This document shows positions 30,735 to 41,509 of a stretch of DNA of 64,000 nucleotides, piece by piece (position 1 is the first letter of the stretch; each line of letters begins with the position of its first letter). Both the position numbers and the translations under genes were made by a program. The stretch is from Zizania palustris (lineage: Eukaryota; Streptophyta; Magnoliopsida; Poales; Poaceae): the NCBI GenBank assembly GCA_019279435.1, contig JAAALK010000283.1:124001-188000 (forward strand), read 5' to 3'. A model generated the notes under the pieces. That model did no database searches. It worked only from the letters and a program-made list of their open reading frames with translations, and was not told where the DNA came from.

Positions 30735-30961
30735 TTTCGTCGGCTAAAATATCTTCGTCGATTTTTGGAAAAGCCGACGGAAGTTAAATAACTTCTGTCG
30801 GCCTCCAGGAGCCGACGAAAGTTAACTTAACTTCCGTCGGCTTTTCACAGTGGCCGACGGAAGTTAGCCGAAATTTTTCCTCGGCCATCGGATCCCATAA
30901 CTTCCGTCGGCCAGCATTAAAGCCGACGGAGGCTTTAATGCTGGCCGACGGAAGTTATGGG
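30735..30961. repeat. CACTA left subterminal array with a 31-bp perfect hairpin
   Basis: Eight or more copies of GCCGACGGAAGTTA-like units in both orientations; such arrays are the TNPA binding sites in En/Spm. At the inner edge 30894-30924 and 30931-30961 are exact complements separated by six bases (GACGGA), so this strand can fold into a 31-bp perfect stem. Confidence 0.88.
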
Positions 30962-30999
30962 GTTTTCCCCCAACCGTGCACGCGTACAGGGAGACCTAA

Positions 31000-31340
31000 C
31001 TCCCTGTACGCACCCACACAACGCCTTAGCCCGCGCCGCCACCTCCCGCCCTCGCTTCCTCCCGCCTCTGGCCCGCGCCGCCGCCGCCCGCCCTCGCCGC
31101 CTCCCGTGCGCACGCGCCGCCGCCATCCTCTGGCCCGCGCCGCCGCCCAGCCTCCCGGCGCTCGCCTCCTGCCGGCACCGCCGGTCGCCGCCCCGGCCGC
31201 CCGTCGCTCGCCTCCTGCCCGCGCCACCGCCTCCTGCCGCCGCCGGCGGCCACCGCCCACCGCCGCCCGCGCCCACTGCCCACGCCACCACCACCGGCGG
31301 CCACCGCCCTGTCCCACGTGCCACCGCCCGTGCTCTCGGT
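31000..31340 (+). other. GC-rich leader of the CACTA transposase gene
   Basis: Strongly C/G-rich, repetitive CGCCGCC-type sequence between the subterminal array and the transposase ATG. It is open in several frames only because it lacks AT; no domain is recognised. Confidence 0.6.
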
Positions 31341-34182
31341 ATGGAGTATGAGAAGATTGATGTGTGCCGAGATAATTGTATGTTGTTCTGGAAAGAACAT
31401 AGTAATGAGGTGAAATGCTTAAAATGTGGTAAACCGAGATTCGTAGATGTCGTAAATGAAGACGGAGAGAAGGTGAAGACAGAGGTTGCTCATTAGCAAC
31501 TTCGTTACATGCCTCTTACACCTCGGGTGAAACGATTGTTTCTCTCAAAGAAAACCGCTAGACATATGCGATGGCATAAAGAAGGTGTACGTGAGAATAA
31601 TCAATTAATGGTGCACCCATCTGATGGTGAGGCATGGAAGGCTCTAGATGATTTTGATGCAGACTTTGCTAGTGATGCAAGGAATGTTCGCATTAGGTTG
31701 GCAACAGATGGATTCACGCCTTTCAATGTAACCGCATCGTCGTACTCTTGTTGGCCTGTGTTTGCTATTCCATACAATCTTCCACCTTCGTTTTGTATGA
31801 AATATGAATTTATGTTCCTGTGTCTCATTATACCCGGTCCAAAGCATCCTGGAACACGACTAAACGTGATGCTGAAGCCCTTAATTGAAGAGTTGAAACA
31901 ATTGTGCAAAGGAGTTGAAGCATATGACTATGAGCAGAAGCAAAAATTCAATCTTCGAGTTGCGTATCTGTGGTCGGTCCACGATTTTCCGGCATACGAT
32001 ATTTTTTATGGTTGGAGTTGTCATGGAAGGTTGGCATGCCCGATATGTGCGAAGGACACAAATTGTTTCCGTCTGAACTTCGGGGGAAAGATTTGTTACT
32101 TTGATTGCCATAGATGCTTTTTGCCCTTGAATCACCCATTTAGGTTATAGAGGAACAATTTCAAGAAGGAAAATATTGTTGTAAAGGGACCACCAAGGCG
32201 TTTAAATGGTAGAGAAATCACTGATATGCTGAATGAGTTGGTCCTTAATAAAAATGAGGATGGATTTGTAGGATTCGTCACCGAACATAATTGGATCCAC
32301 ATATGTGGCTTATGGGAACTGTCGTATGTCAAATCACTAATTCTGATGCACAACATTGACGTTATGCATCAGGAACGTAATGTTGGTGAAAGCATTATAA
32401 GTACATGTATGGATTTTACTGATAGGACAAAAGATAATGTAAAGGCGAGAAGAGATTTAGCTGAGATTTGTAATCGACCAACCCTTGAGTTGACGAATAG
32501 TGGTGGCAAGCCACGTGCCCCATTTTGTTTAAAACCTAAAGAAAAAAACAAGTAATGAGGTGGTTGAAAAATTTGAAATTCCTAGATGGTTATGCCGCGG
32601 GATTTAGAAGAGCTATGAATTTAAAGACAGGGAAATTAAATGGATTGAAAAGTCACGATTACCACATAATAATGGAAAGACTCCTTCCTGTAATGTTTCG
32701 CGGGTACCTGAATGATGATGTGTGGAAGGCGTTAGCTGAGCTGAGCTATTTTTATAGACAACTTTTTACGAAAGAAATTAAGAAAGATATGATGGAGATG
32801 CCAGAGAAAGAGATCCCTGTGCTTTTATGTAAATTGGAAAAAATATTCCCTCTAGGGTTCTTCAATCCAATGCAACATTTACTGGTCATCTGCCATATGA
32901 AGCTAAGGTAGGTGGCCCTGTGCAATATAGGTGGATGTATCATATTGAAAGGTCCCTAAAGAAGCTTAGAGCGATGGTTGGTAATAAGGCCAGTGTTGAA
33001 GGTTGCATCGCAGAAGAATTTAAATTGAAAGAGATATCATACTTCACTAGTGTATACTTCGCTGAGCATCACAATGTCAACACACCTGCTACACAGTACG
33101 ATATGGATGAAGACCATCCTTGTAGTGATCTCCAAATATTTGGGTGGAAGGGCATAACTGTTGGTGTCTCCACGACATATTATGTAACTCAGGAAGAACG
33201 AACATATGCCTTGCTCTACATGTACTCAAATATGGAAGAGATGGAACAATATTTCACGTAAGTAAAATCTTTTTAGTTTTATATTTTACCTCCAAATTTT
33301 ATACCCGTTTGTTTACCTATTCGTTACAATGACAGTATGTTTGATTCGAAATACTTGACGTCTGGTCGTCAACCAACGGAGAAGCAATTAGATAAATTGC
33401 GTAGAGAAGGAGTAAATGGCGGACCTAGTTTCCTCACTTGGTTCAGAGAACATGTAAATCCTTACCTTTTGTGACGTATTATTTTACTCTACTAGGTTAA
33501 TTATCTTATAATCTCCTATGATTTGCAGTGCGTGCTCGCTGACAATGTACATATAGACTTGCGACAGCTCTCTTACGGGAGTATTAGTGCCAAAAGTTAC
33601 GGTCGCTATGATGTTAATGGTTTTCGCTTCCGTTCAACTATTTTTGAAGCATATCGACCTCTAGCGGCAACAACTAATACTGGAGTTGTTACAAGGGTCG
33701 TTGATGGACAAGGACACGAAACTATGTATTATGGAATCATCAAAAATATAATCGAGTACAATTTTGCCGGGAATAAGGAGATTAAAGTAGTCTTCTTCGA
33801 TTGTGATTGGTTCGACCCTAAACATGGTACTCGTGAAAACCAATTTGGGATGGTTGAAGTCAAACACGCGGAACGATTATCTGGTTGCGATAATTTTGTC
33901 CTTGCTCACCAAGTCGAGCAGGTGTATTATATGCCGTACCCATGTGAAAAACTAAGTGCTTGGTGGGTAGTCTACAAAGTGAATCCTCGGGAACGTCTAC
34001 ACACCCCTAGTGATGGCGCTTATCAATTGGAGGTTGAAGAGGTCGATAAGGTTTACCAAGATGATGAATTGCCGACTTCGTTTAATGTAGAGTCAGAATC
34101 GTCGACAGATTCTTTTCTCGGTGATTCTAATGATGTGGAAGTTCCCGAGAAAAGGAACACCAACATAAGAAGAAAAAAGTGA
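31341..34182 (+). pseudogene. CACTA TNP2-like transposase (Transposase_21, DUF4218, DUF4216)
   Basis: Start MEYEKIDVCRDNCMLFWKEH (zinc-like CxxxC context, CLKCGKPRF). Then PLTPRVKRLF, TASSYSCWPVFAIPYNLPP, YGWSCHGRLACPIC and HNIDVMHQERNVGESI, all typical of En/Spm Transposase_21. GLKSHDYHIIMERLLPVMFRG and VQYRWMYHIERSL match DUF4218; SYGSISAKSYGRYDVNGFRFR and VVFFDCDWFDP match DUF4216. Stops: TAG 31494, TAG 32148, TAA 32551-32553 next to a frameshift. Another one-base loss lies near 32885-32890. Introns 33258-33335 and 33454-33528 have GT-AG ends. The protein would cut the element ends; this copy is inactive. Confidence 0.9.
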
Positions 34183-34349
34183 TATGGCGTGCTTTGGGGA
34201 GAAAAGGACAAATTGATCCTGATTTTGATGAAAATTGACAAGTAATTGTTTTCATACATGCATATGCAATATACTTCATATTACATGTTTTTTCATATGT
34301 ACAAACCTTCTTTACTAATAAATGATCGTTTGTGCTTATTTTGAACAGG

Positions 34350-35640
34350 ATGTCGAAAAAGGTGAGGAGTGTCACGAGGAAGCTCTTCCGCTTGGGGAGT
34401 ACATCAGCGAGTACTCCGGCGAGTACACCGACGAGTCAGGAGGACACCCTATTCCAGGGTAGTTCCTCTTCTTCAAACAGACGTTGTCAAGAGCAGCTCC
34501 TGAGATGCATAGATCCGACATTAATTGGTCGGCCTATTGCATTTCAACTGGATGATGAGATAACTTTCAGATTGCTTTTTATGCTAGTTATAAACTATTA
34601 CTAATTGTTTCAATAATATTTTGTAGGAGGAAGAACACTTGGATAGTGCGGGTCACGAGGATGATCCGGTGGGTGGGGGGCAGGAGGGGATGTCCCGGAG
34701 TGTGCGGCGCAGAGGGATGACCCAGAGGGTGTGGGGAGGGGGGATGACCCAGAGGGTACAGGGCAGGGGGATGTCCCGGATGGTGCGGGTCAGGAGGAGG
34801 GGGCTGAGGCTTCCGGGGCCTCAGTATCTTTCAGGACGAGCCACCTGGTCGCCCCACCAGTAGTCTCTTCTGGTGGAGCCAAGATCGAGATTACGCTTGT
34901 AGGTGACGGGTAAGTGTAATACTCTTCCGTTGTTTTGCTTTTTTTCAAAAAATTTCTTTCACTAAACTGACTTTATTTATTATTTATTTCTAGATCTTGG
35001 ATTGACTCTCGGTTTGACGACACCTCGAGGGTCAGGCAGGTTAACCAGATATTGGGTAACCTTTGTCGTCTGCACTACCCAGGGGTGCTGACAATGCCGA
35101 CCGGTGAGCGGGTTCTATGCCAGACATGGGACCAGTACCGGTTTGCTCCTGACGGGCGCCACAGAACTGCTCAGGGGGCGGTGTCTCATGACTTCTGGGT
35201 ATACATGTGTTTTTTCAATCTTCTTTTAGTTCTAACACAAAACTTTTCGAGTTACAACACTTTACTAATCATGACTTTTGCAGTTACGCTTTTGCTTGCC
35301 AGAAGTCGGAAATCACCATAATCATGCCCTTCAAGTCTTCAACGACAATGCACATAAGGTGATGAAGAACGCCATTTCGTATGCCCGCATTCAAGCGAAC
35401 AATGCTTACTACAAGGAGAAGCTAGGGAATCGAATGAGCAAGGCGACGAGCGTATCGTCAATATATTTAACTCAACGTTTAGAAGGGTAGTTGAGTTCGT
35501 TCTCTAATTTTGTCTATTTCTTTAGAGTTTCCGTACGCCTGGTCAGGATGGAGACTCTGGGGCAAATGTGGATGAAGCTAGAGGCAGCGGCGGCACCCAC
35601 GACCCAAATGTGGGCGATCAGTGAGTATATGGACAAATGC
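34350..35640 (+). CDS. CACTA TNPA-like protein (plant Ptta/En/Spm type), several exons
   Basis: Starts at ATG 34350 (MSKKVRSVTRKLFRLGSTSA, Ser/Thr-rich). A middle exon encodes an acidic GDDPEG-type repeat (GRGDDPEG, GQGDVPDGAG, 34700-34910). Then SWIDSRFDDTSRVRQVNQIL to TAQGAVSHDFW (34994-35199) and LRFCLPEVGNHHNHALQVFN, DNAHKVMKNAISYARIQ to about 35490 (from 35284). Splice sites GT-AG are visible around the last three. The C-terminal part resembles the En/Spm-specific family with TNPA-like DNA-binding roles. Exon limits in the first third are not certain, and I cannot exclude small breaks. Confidence 0.65.
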
Positions 35641-35649
35641 GACTTTGTA

Positions 35650-35945
35650 TGTGGCTCTCGCTGTGTTATGTGACTTTGTATGTGAATTTGGATGTGAATT
35701 TGGATGTTATATGTGAATTCAGATGTGTACTGTGACTTTGGATGTGAATTCAGTTATATTATGTGATTTTGGATGTGATGTATGAAGTTTGGATGTGAAT
35801 TTGGATGTGATATTGATTTTGGATGTGATGTGTGAAGTTTGGATGTGAATTTGGATGTGAGATTGATTTTGGATGTTATATGTGACGTTTGAATGTGTTT
35901 TGGATGTTATATGTGAATGTGATTGAAATTGTGGTTGGATGTGAG
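35650..35945. repeat. GGATGTGA minisatellite in the CACTA 3' part
   Basis: About 20 copies of (T)TTGGATGTGA-like words with irregular 18-45 bp periods, such as TGTGAATTTGGATGTGA and TGTGAAGTTTGGATGTGAA. It lies between the TNPA-like gene and the right subterminal array. Noncoding. Confidence 0.85.
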
Positions 35946-35985
35946 TGTGAGTAGGGGAACCAGGAAAAAACAAAAAAATACCAGC

Positions 35986-36290
35986 TAACTTCCGTCGGCT
36001 TTGACCATAGCCGACGGAAGTTAGCTGCTTTCGGCCACGTGGGCATAAAGGCTAACTTCAGTCGGCTAGGCCCAAAGCCGACGGAAGTTAGCTGCCCCTC
36101 TGCTGATGTGGCAGAGTTCGGCGCTAACTTCCGTCGGCTTCACGTGGCCGATGGAAGTTAGCTAACTTCCATCTGTTCGCTTCCGTCGGCCAAATACCGA
36201 CGGAAGTTAGCCTTTTGCCGACGGAAGTTAGCTTCTTCCGTCGGGAAAGGGATAACTTCCATCGGCTTTGGCCGACAGAAGTTGCCTGGA
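35986..36290. repeat. CACTA right subterminal array
   Basis: About 13 copies of GCCGACGGAAGTTA or its complement TAACTTCCGTCGGC, mostly as inverted pairs with short loops, ending 11 bp before the TIR. Confidence 0.9.
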
Positions 36291-36341
36291 TTGTTGTAGT
36301 GTTGTTCAAGTCCCTGAAATCAATACACTCACGAATCTTGT

Positions 36342-37091
36342 TGTTGGGGAATAGGGGAGCTACGCTAGATGGTAAATTCAAAATTTTACGCCCTAGGATC
36401 AAGACTCATGCGTGTATGAGATCATAGATCATCACCTTCTAGCACGCAACGTGCTAGGTGCAGCGGAAGATGTTGGAGTAGCGCGTATAGCCTCTCCTTG
36501 CTTCGTCCTTACCGTTCTTCGCCGATCCAATCGATGAAGATGACGTAGTCATTCGCATGTAGACGTTCACGAGCGTCGCTATTGGAGTAACGCCTCCACA
36601 AAGTCCACACGTACAGGGATAGAGTACCTCCCACCAAAGCGTGCTAGCACCACACATAAGAGACGGGGATCCTTGACCTCAACGTTTGAGATCAAGAAGG
36701 GGAGGAGAGAACTCTTGGGTGGCTAGGTCTAATCTAGGCTTATTGTTGTACCCAAGACGTCCTCCTCCTCTCCTTATATAGGGCTGAGGGCCCCTAGGTC
36801 GTGCTTATCTTGAAACCCTAAAAACTATAACAGATCCAATCTGTTTGCCTATGTCGGAAATTCTGATCCTGTATCGGAACTTCCGACAGGGTATTTTAGG
36901 TCTCCTGATACTGTACGACATGTAATAGATCCAATATGTTGTCACCCACCTCGGAACTTCCGATACCATATTGGAACTTTTGATCAGTACAAACTTCCTC
37001 GATTCTCAATCAGAACTTCTGGCTCGTCGGAACTTCCGATACTACCTATCGGAACTTCCGATCCATTGAATTTTCTTGGGCATAACCTTCA
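36342..37091 (-). repeat. Angela-like LTR (750 bp)
   Basis: Plus-strand ends TGTTGGGGA and AACCTTCA; on the minus strand TGAAGGTTATG to TCCCCAACA. The minus-strand TATA box CTATATAAGG lies at 36772-36781, so 36782-37091 is the U3 promoter region and contains the palindrome array. Confidence 0.82.
36851..37062. repeat. Array of TCGGAAnTTCCGA palindromes in an LTR promoter region
   Basis: Seven copies of (A)TCGGAACTTCCGAT, exact or degenerate, at about 36853, 36873, 36950, 36970, 37009, 37026 and 37048. Two are perfect 15-mers. All lie upstream of the LTR TATA box on its own strand, where enhancer elements of plant LTRs sit. Confidence 0.85.
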
Positions 37092-38126
37092 ATATCCCAC
37101 TTGCACGAGAACCAATTCTTTGCATGTTTCTAAACCATCCCCTTAAGTGTGTGACCCGATAGGTTCGTACACTAACGGCTATTCACCGGAAACCGTTTCC
37201 GACTCACTGATAAATAGCGGTACCCAGCAGCACATATTGACCCCTGAAAGCGTACAAAATCAAATTTTCATGAACCTTGATATACGCATGCATTAGTCCC
37301 TTTACCACGCACCGTCAGTCAACCTCAAGGCAAGATACGTGTCACCCTTGTTGGTTAACTTGACATTTTCACTCGATCAAATATCAGATTCAAATCATGA
37401 CTAACTCCTTAGTCATAGTGGCATGGCCATGCACTTTTTCAATCAATACCTCGAGGGGGCCAGAGACGACTCTCCCGTTATTAGGACGGGCAAATTCCAT
37501 CTTGACTGCTCACATCCCAAGACATGTTTCATAACACAACTGAAAAACAACCCTTATTACTACCCTGTTATGAAATAACGTTAGGAAGCATCTTAGTGTG
37601 TCACTACGCATTATAAAATCAAATGACGATCTCAGGTCCAAGGACACTGCATGTACACCATTTGAGATGACAATTGTTGACACATTACAATCTCAGTAGT
37701 ATCTCAAGTGGGTTTGTCTAACACCATGTTCACCAACATGTGTCCACATCACTGATTTGACATCTCTATATCTATAATGTGTGAAATACAATCATTAATC
37801 AGTCGGATGTGCTAATCCATGTATCATCACTATCCCACATGATGACAAGATTATGGGCCCGTTTGAACAACATCATCATAAAGCAAAAAGTTTCATATAA
37901 CAAGTCGTACTCATTAATTAAATGAATATGATATTTATTCAAGGAACAAGATAACAATTATCCTCATACATTAGCATAGAATCTACTAGCATCTTCCACA
38001 AACACACGACTCACTCAAGAAAGTATCTAATACCCATGGAGCTCATATGTGCCTCATGCTTGGGCTGTGGAAGAGGCTTCGTCAATGGATCCGTCATGTT
38101 CAAATCTGTGTGCACCTTGTAAATCT
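37092..38126 (-). other. Angela-like 3' untranslated region and purine tract
   Basis: Noncoding kilobase between RNase H and the LTR on the minus strand. Purine tract GCAAGTGGGATAT at 37092-37104. Nothing protein-like is seen. Confidence 0.7.
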
Positions 38127-38531
38127 TCACATCACCTCTCTCAATGGCCGAAGTATATGTTTGGATTTCTGATGTGATGTAGGCTCCTTGGCTTGCGCAA
38201 TGGCACCACTATTATCACAATAGAGGTCCGATAGACTGGACGCACTAGGAACAACACCCAGCTCAGAAACAAACTTCCTGATCCAAACGACCTCCTTCAC
38301 TGCTTCTGAAGCAGCGACATACTCAGTTTCTGTTGTAGAATACGTTACCGTCTCTTGCTTGGAACTCTTCCAACTCACTGCGCCTCCATTGAGGAAGAAT
38401 ACAAAACCAGATTGCGATCGAGAATCATCTTTATCGGTCTGAAAGCTAGTATCCGTGTAACCACTTACAACAAGCTCCTTTTCACCACCGTAAACTAGGA
38501 ACATTTCCTTAGTCCTTCTCAAGTACTTGAG
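38127..38531 (-). pseudogene. Angela-like RNase H
   Basis: The minus strand reads KYLRRTKEMFLVYGGEKELV, GYTDTSFQTDKDDSRSQSGF, SWKSSKQETVTYSTTETEYV, EVVWIRKFVSELGVVPS, YCDNSGAIAQAKEPTSHQKS, KHI. This is a near-canonical Angela/BARE RNase H with its catalytic Asp, Glu and Asp positions present (TDTSFQTD, TEYVA, CDNSGA). The following LRPLREVM lacks the usual HFHLIRE, suggesting a small deletion. The N-terminal side is cut at 38531. No stop lies inside. Confidence 0.88.
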
Positions 38532-41509
38532 TGTGATAGCCTGAATTCTAAAGAACTCGACCTTTATTGAATCTTAAGAATATCAATATAACAAGACGTT
38601 CATAAACCGACGACGCATAAATTAAATTAAAAACAGAGTACGTAGCTCATAGGCTACACTGATTACAAACTAAAATCAATGCAGAAACGAAACAAAAGCA
38701 GCTATCGAACATCTCGATCCCAAAACCCGACTCCTCGACTGGGTCGCTACTCCTGGACTTCGTCTTCTTGATAAGCAGCATCTAATAAAATTTAATCAAC
38801 AGGAATGAGTACAAACGTACTCAACAAGCCATAGATATGCATATAATGAAGGCTTAATAACAGATGAACATAATCTAGGCTTGTTTTGCATAAAAGAGCA
38901 TGTTTAACATTGTTTAAGATTTAGTGGGCAATATTAGAACAAGAATGTAAATATGCTGAAGTAAATATGAGTAATAACTTTCCACTACCTCGAGTTGCAC
39001 ACCCGTGCCAACTCGTTCTTTGAAACCATCCCATCATGATCAATGCAATCAGACAAATGTAGAAATCTAACTGCAGAGAACATCACTAGGCCGCCTGTTA
39101 CCGTGGGCATGACTTTTCGAAAAGTTTATACTCTGATCAGAGGTGTACTATTTTACCAACAAGGCACTCGCTCCCGCACACAACAGTGTGTCGAGATGAC
39201 ACCACGTCACCCCGAAGGAACTCGTGCCAAAACCTGTCATATGAATCAACTCAACAAGAGGACAACAACACCAAGTTTCGCCGATGCTCCACTAAGATCT
39301 CACCCATAAATCATGGGTAGACCCCGATTAGAAGACGTAGACCCCCCATTCATGCCTCGTCGGACCAAGCCACCACTAGGTAACCCCTGATAGATGAACT
39401 TGTCCCCTACGCTCGGTGCATCAACCTGAATCGACCCATACTTCAGATTAGGCCTTACCCATTAGACTTGTGGTCAGTACTGTTATGCTTCGCAACAGAT
39501 CTCGCAGACCGGTCCTTATAGTGCCCCGGGTGCGACTAACCAATTTCTGAGCTTGCACCCGGAACCCACCATGCTCAACACAACACCATTCTCCACGCTA
39601 AATGTTTCACAATCCAGAATCTCAATGAGACGAGATATAAAAAGGTTATAGAGACGATCCACCTGTCTAATATTATATATTAAATTAATGCTAGCAAGTG
39701 TGCCTCTACTTTAGAGCACTAACTATTAAATATTATAAGGCGACAAGGAGAACGGGATACAAAGCATGGCTTGGGTTTGCACATCACGGACTAAACTAAA
39801 CTTGAACTAAATATTCCAAAGTGTGGTCTAAATGCATTTATAACCTATGTTTTATAGCATTTATATAAAATCATGGGTTCAAGTATGCTCAAGGGGTGGG
39901 GTGTGACTTGCCTTAATCCTCGTAGCACTGATACGGGTCTTCAACAGGAATTGATGACTCCTTGCTAGCGCCAACGTCAACTAAACACGCAAACCGAGGA
40001 AACAAAATTAAAACAGTATTGCAAACAGCATGAACAGTACAAATAAATTGCATAAAACTGAAGAGAATAATTTTCTAGATTTTCTAAAATTTGAATGAGC
40101 AAAATCTGAGTTAAAATGAATTTACTATGAATTTTTGAAGTTTAAACGCTTTTCTGGAATTTTTAAAATCATTTTCTGGAATTAAAAATAGCCCTGGTCC
40201 ACGGTGGACCGAACCCACCATGCACCAGGCACTGTGTGCGTGGACCAGGCCATCCTGGGCTGTAGGATCCAGATCGTGCGGCTGCGAGCGAGGCGGGGGA
40301 TTTAAATGGAATTGAGCGGCCCAAATTAAAACGCGAAGGGGTACGCCACGTGGACGCATTGGATCGCTTCGGGGTTTTTAAAATCGATGGAAAGCTAGGA
40401 TTAAAATTGGCGAACCGGTACGCATCCGACGGCTGCCAGCGCGTCCAGCACGCGCGCGACATGGGGGAAGTCGAGGGCTTCGTCCCCAGCGCAGGCCGAA
40501 CGGCGGCGAGTGGCCACAGCAGCGGTGATGGCCTAATGCCCTAGATACCGGTGAAAATGGAAAGAGGGAGAGGAGGGGAGTCAGGCTATACCGGAGCTGT
40601 CGGCGATGAGGGGCTAACGACGGCCAGCGACGAGGAGGATACGGAGGGAACTCCTCGGGTTGCGGTGGCGACGGCGATCCAGTGGCCAAGGGCTTGAACC
40701 GAGGCGAGGCCGACGACAACGAGACGACGACGGACCCAGACCGGTGATGGTGGAGGAGGACGCTAGTGGCGGTGAGCGACAACCGGTGATGGTGGAGGAG
40801 GACGCTAGCGGCGGCGAGTGACGGACGGAGGCGAGAACAGGGTGGTGGCAGCGAGTTGCACGTGGGCGAAATTGCGGTGAGGTGCTGTGCAATTGCGAAA
40901 GATTGTTGCGGGTGCGAGGGCGGCACACTTTATAGGAGCCGAGGGCGTTGGGGGCGAGGGCTCTAGAAGTACACAGAGGCGCCGCTGATCTCGGGCAGGG
41001 TGTTGGGGCGGTGCGCGGTGAAGAGAGAAGAAAGGGGAAGAGATAAGGCGCTGGCGTTTGACAGGTGGGGCCGAGGCGACAGCGGACGCGGCCGCGGGCT
41101 AGCGGGCAGGGCCCAACAGTCAACGACAGAGGGGGGTGGGGCGCTCGGGTGGCGGCGACGATAGGCAGGCCCCACGCGACAGCGAGAGCGGGCGAGGCTG
41201 ACGGGCTGGACTGGGCCGGTGGAGGAAATTGGGGGTTACGGCCCACCAAACTTTTTAATTGTTTATCGAATTAATTTAATTCCAAAAATTTCTTTTGAAG
41301 TTTAAAATATGAATTTGAATTTCAAAAATTATGAAATAATTTTTTAAAATATTTCAAGGCTTTAGGATTCTTACAAAATTATTAAATTTTAAAATTCAGA
41401 AGTTTAGCTTAGTGTTTTAAATTGCAAAACATTTCTGCTTCTAAGTAATTTTGAATTCAAATCTTGATTTGAAATTTTAATTTGGCTATTTGAAAGTAAG
41501 GGTGTTACA
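38532..41509 (-). repeat. G4 3' LTR (2978 bp)
   Basis: Plus-strand ends TGTGATAGCC and GGTGTTACA. The 2-kb left part matches 50691-52662 nearly base for base. The minus-strand TATA box CTATAAAG lies near 40930-40937. The GC-rich part (40350-41250) is noncoding despite long open stretches. Before it on the plus strand is TTGAG, the candidate target duplication. Confidence 0.88.

Larger units (their letters stand above)
30714..36301 (+). mobile_element. CACTA (En/Spm) transposon, 5588 bp
   Basis: Termini are CACTACAAGAAAAC (left) and CACTACAACAATCC (right, complement), sharing the CACTACAA core, with a 3-bp TTG duplication outside (30711-30713, 36302-36304). Both ends carry subterminal arrays of the unit GCCGACGGAAGTTA in both orientations. 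Two genes lie between: a TNP2-like transposase (31341-34182) and a TNPA-like gene (34350-35640). The transposase has stops and shifts, so the element probably moves only with outside help. It sits in G2 reverse transcriptase. Confidence 0.95.
27801..36341 (-). mobile_element. Ty3/gypsy G2 fragment, minus strand (interrupted by CACTA)
   Basis: The minus strand carries reverse transcriptase, RNase H and integrase in gypsy order between 30713 and 27801. A further 37 bp of reverse transcriptase lie at 36305-36341 beyond the CACTA insertion (duplicated TTG at 30711-30713 and 36302-36304). The upstream part is cut at 36342 by a copia LTR, and the 3' end stops near 27800 without an LTR. The same family occurs on the plus strand at 61672-64000. 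The two copies are inverted relative to each other about 31 kb apart. Confidence 0.88.
36342..38531 (-). mobile_element. Angela/BARE-type Ty1/copia element, 3' end, minus strand
   Basis: From the right: RNase H (38127-38531), a 1-kb 3' untranslated region, a purine tract GCAAGTGGGATAT (37092-37104) and the 3' LTR (36342-37091). A long 3' region with GTGCAAGTGGGA before the LTR is characteristic of Angela/BARE. The left boundary inserts into G2. The right side is cut at 38531 by the long-LTR element G4, so reverse transcriptase and the rest are absent. Confidence 0.82.

Noticed and set aside
30935..31351. Overlapping Arg/Pro/Gly-rich open stretches in the CACTA leader
   Set aside because: CGCCGCC-type sequence is open in all frames. 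Only the frame entering ATG 31341 leads to transposase.
36851..37062. Heat-shock elements in the Angela-like LTR
   Set aside because: The half-sites are GAA-n-TTC with one base between, whereas heat-shock elements need GAA-nn-TTC.
40350..41260. Long open stretches on both strands in the G4 LTR
   Set aside because: They arise from GC richness of the LTR promoter region. A similar region occurs in the solo LTR at 59.8-60.8 kb with different reading frames.
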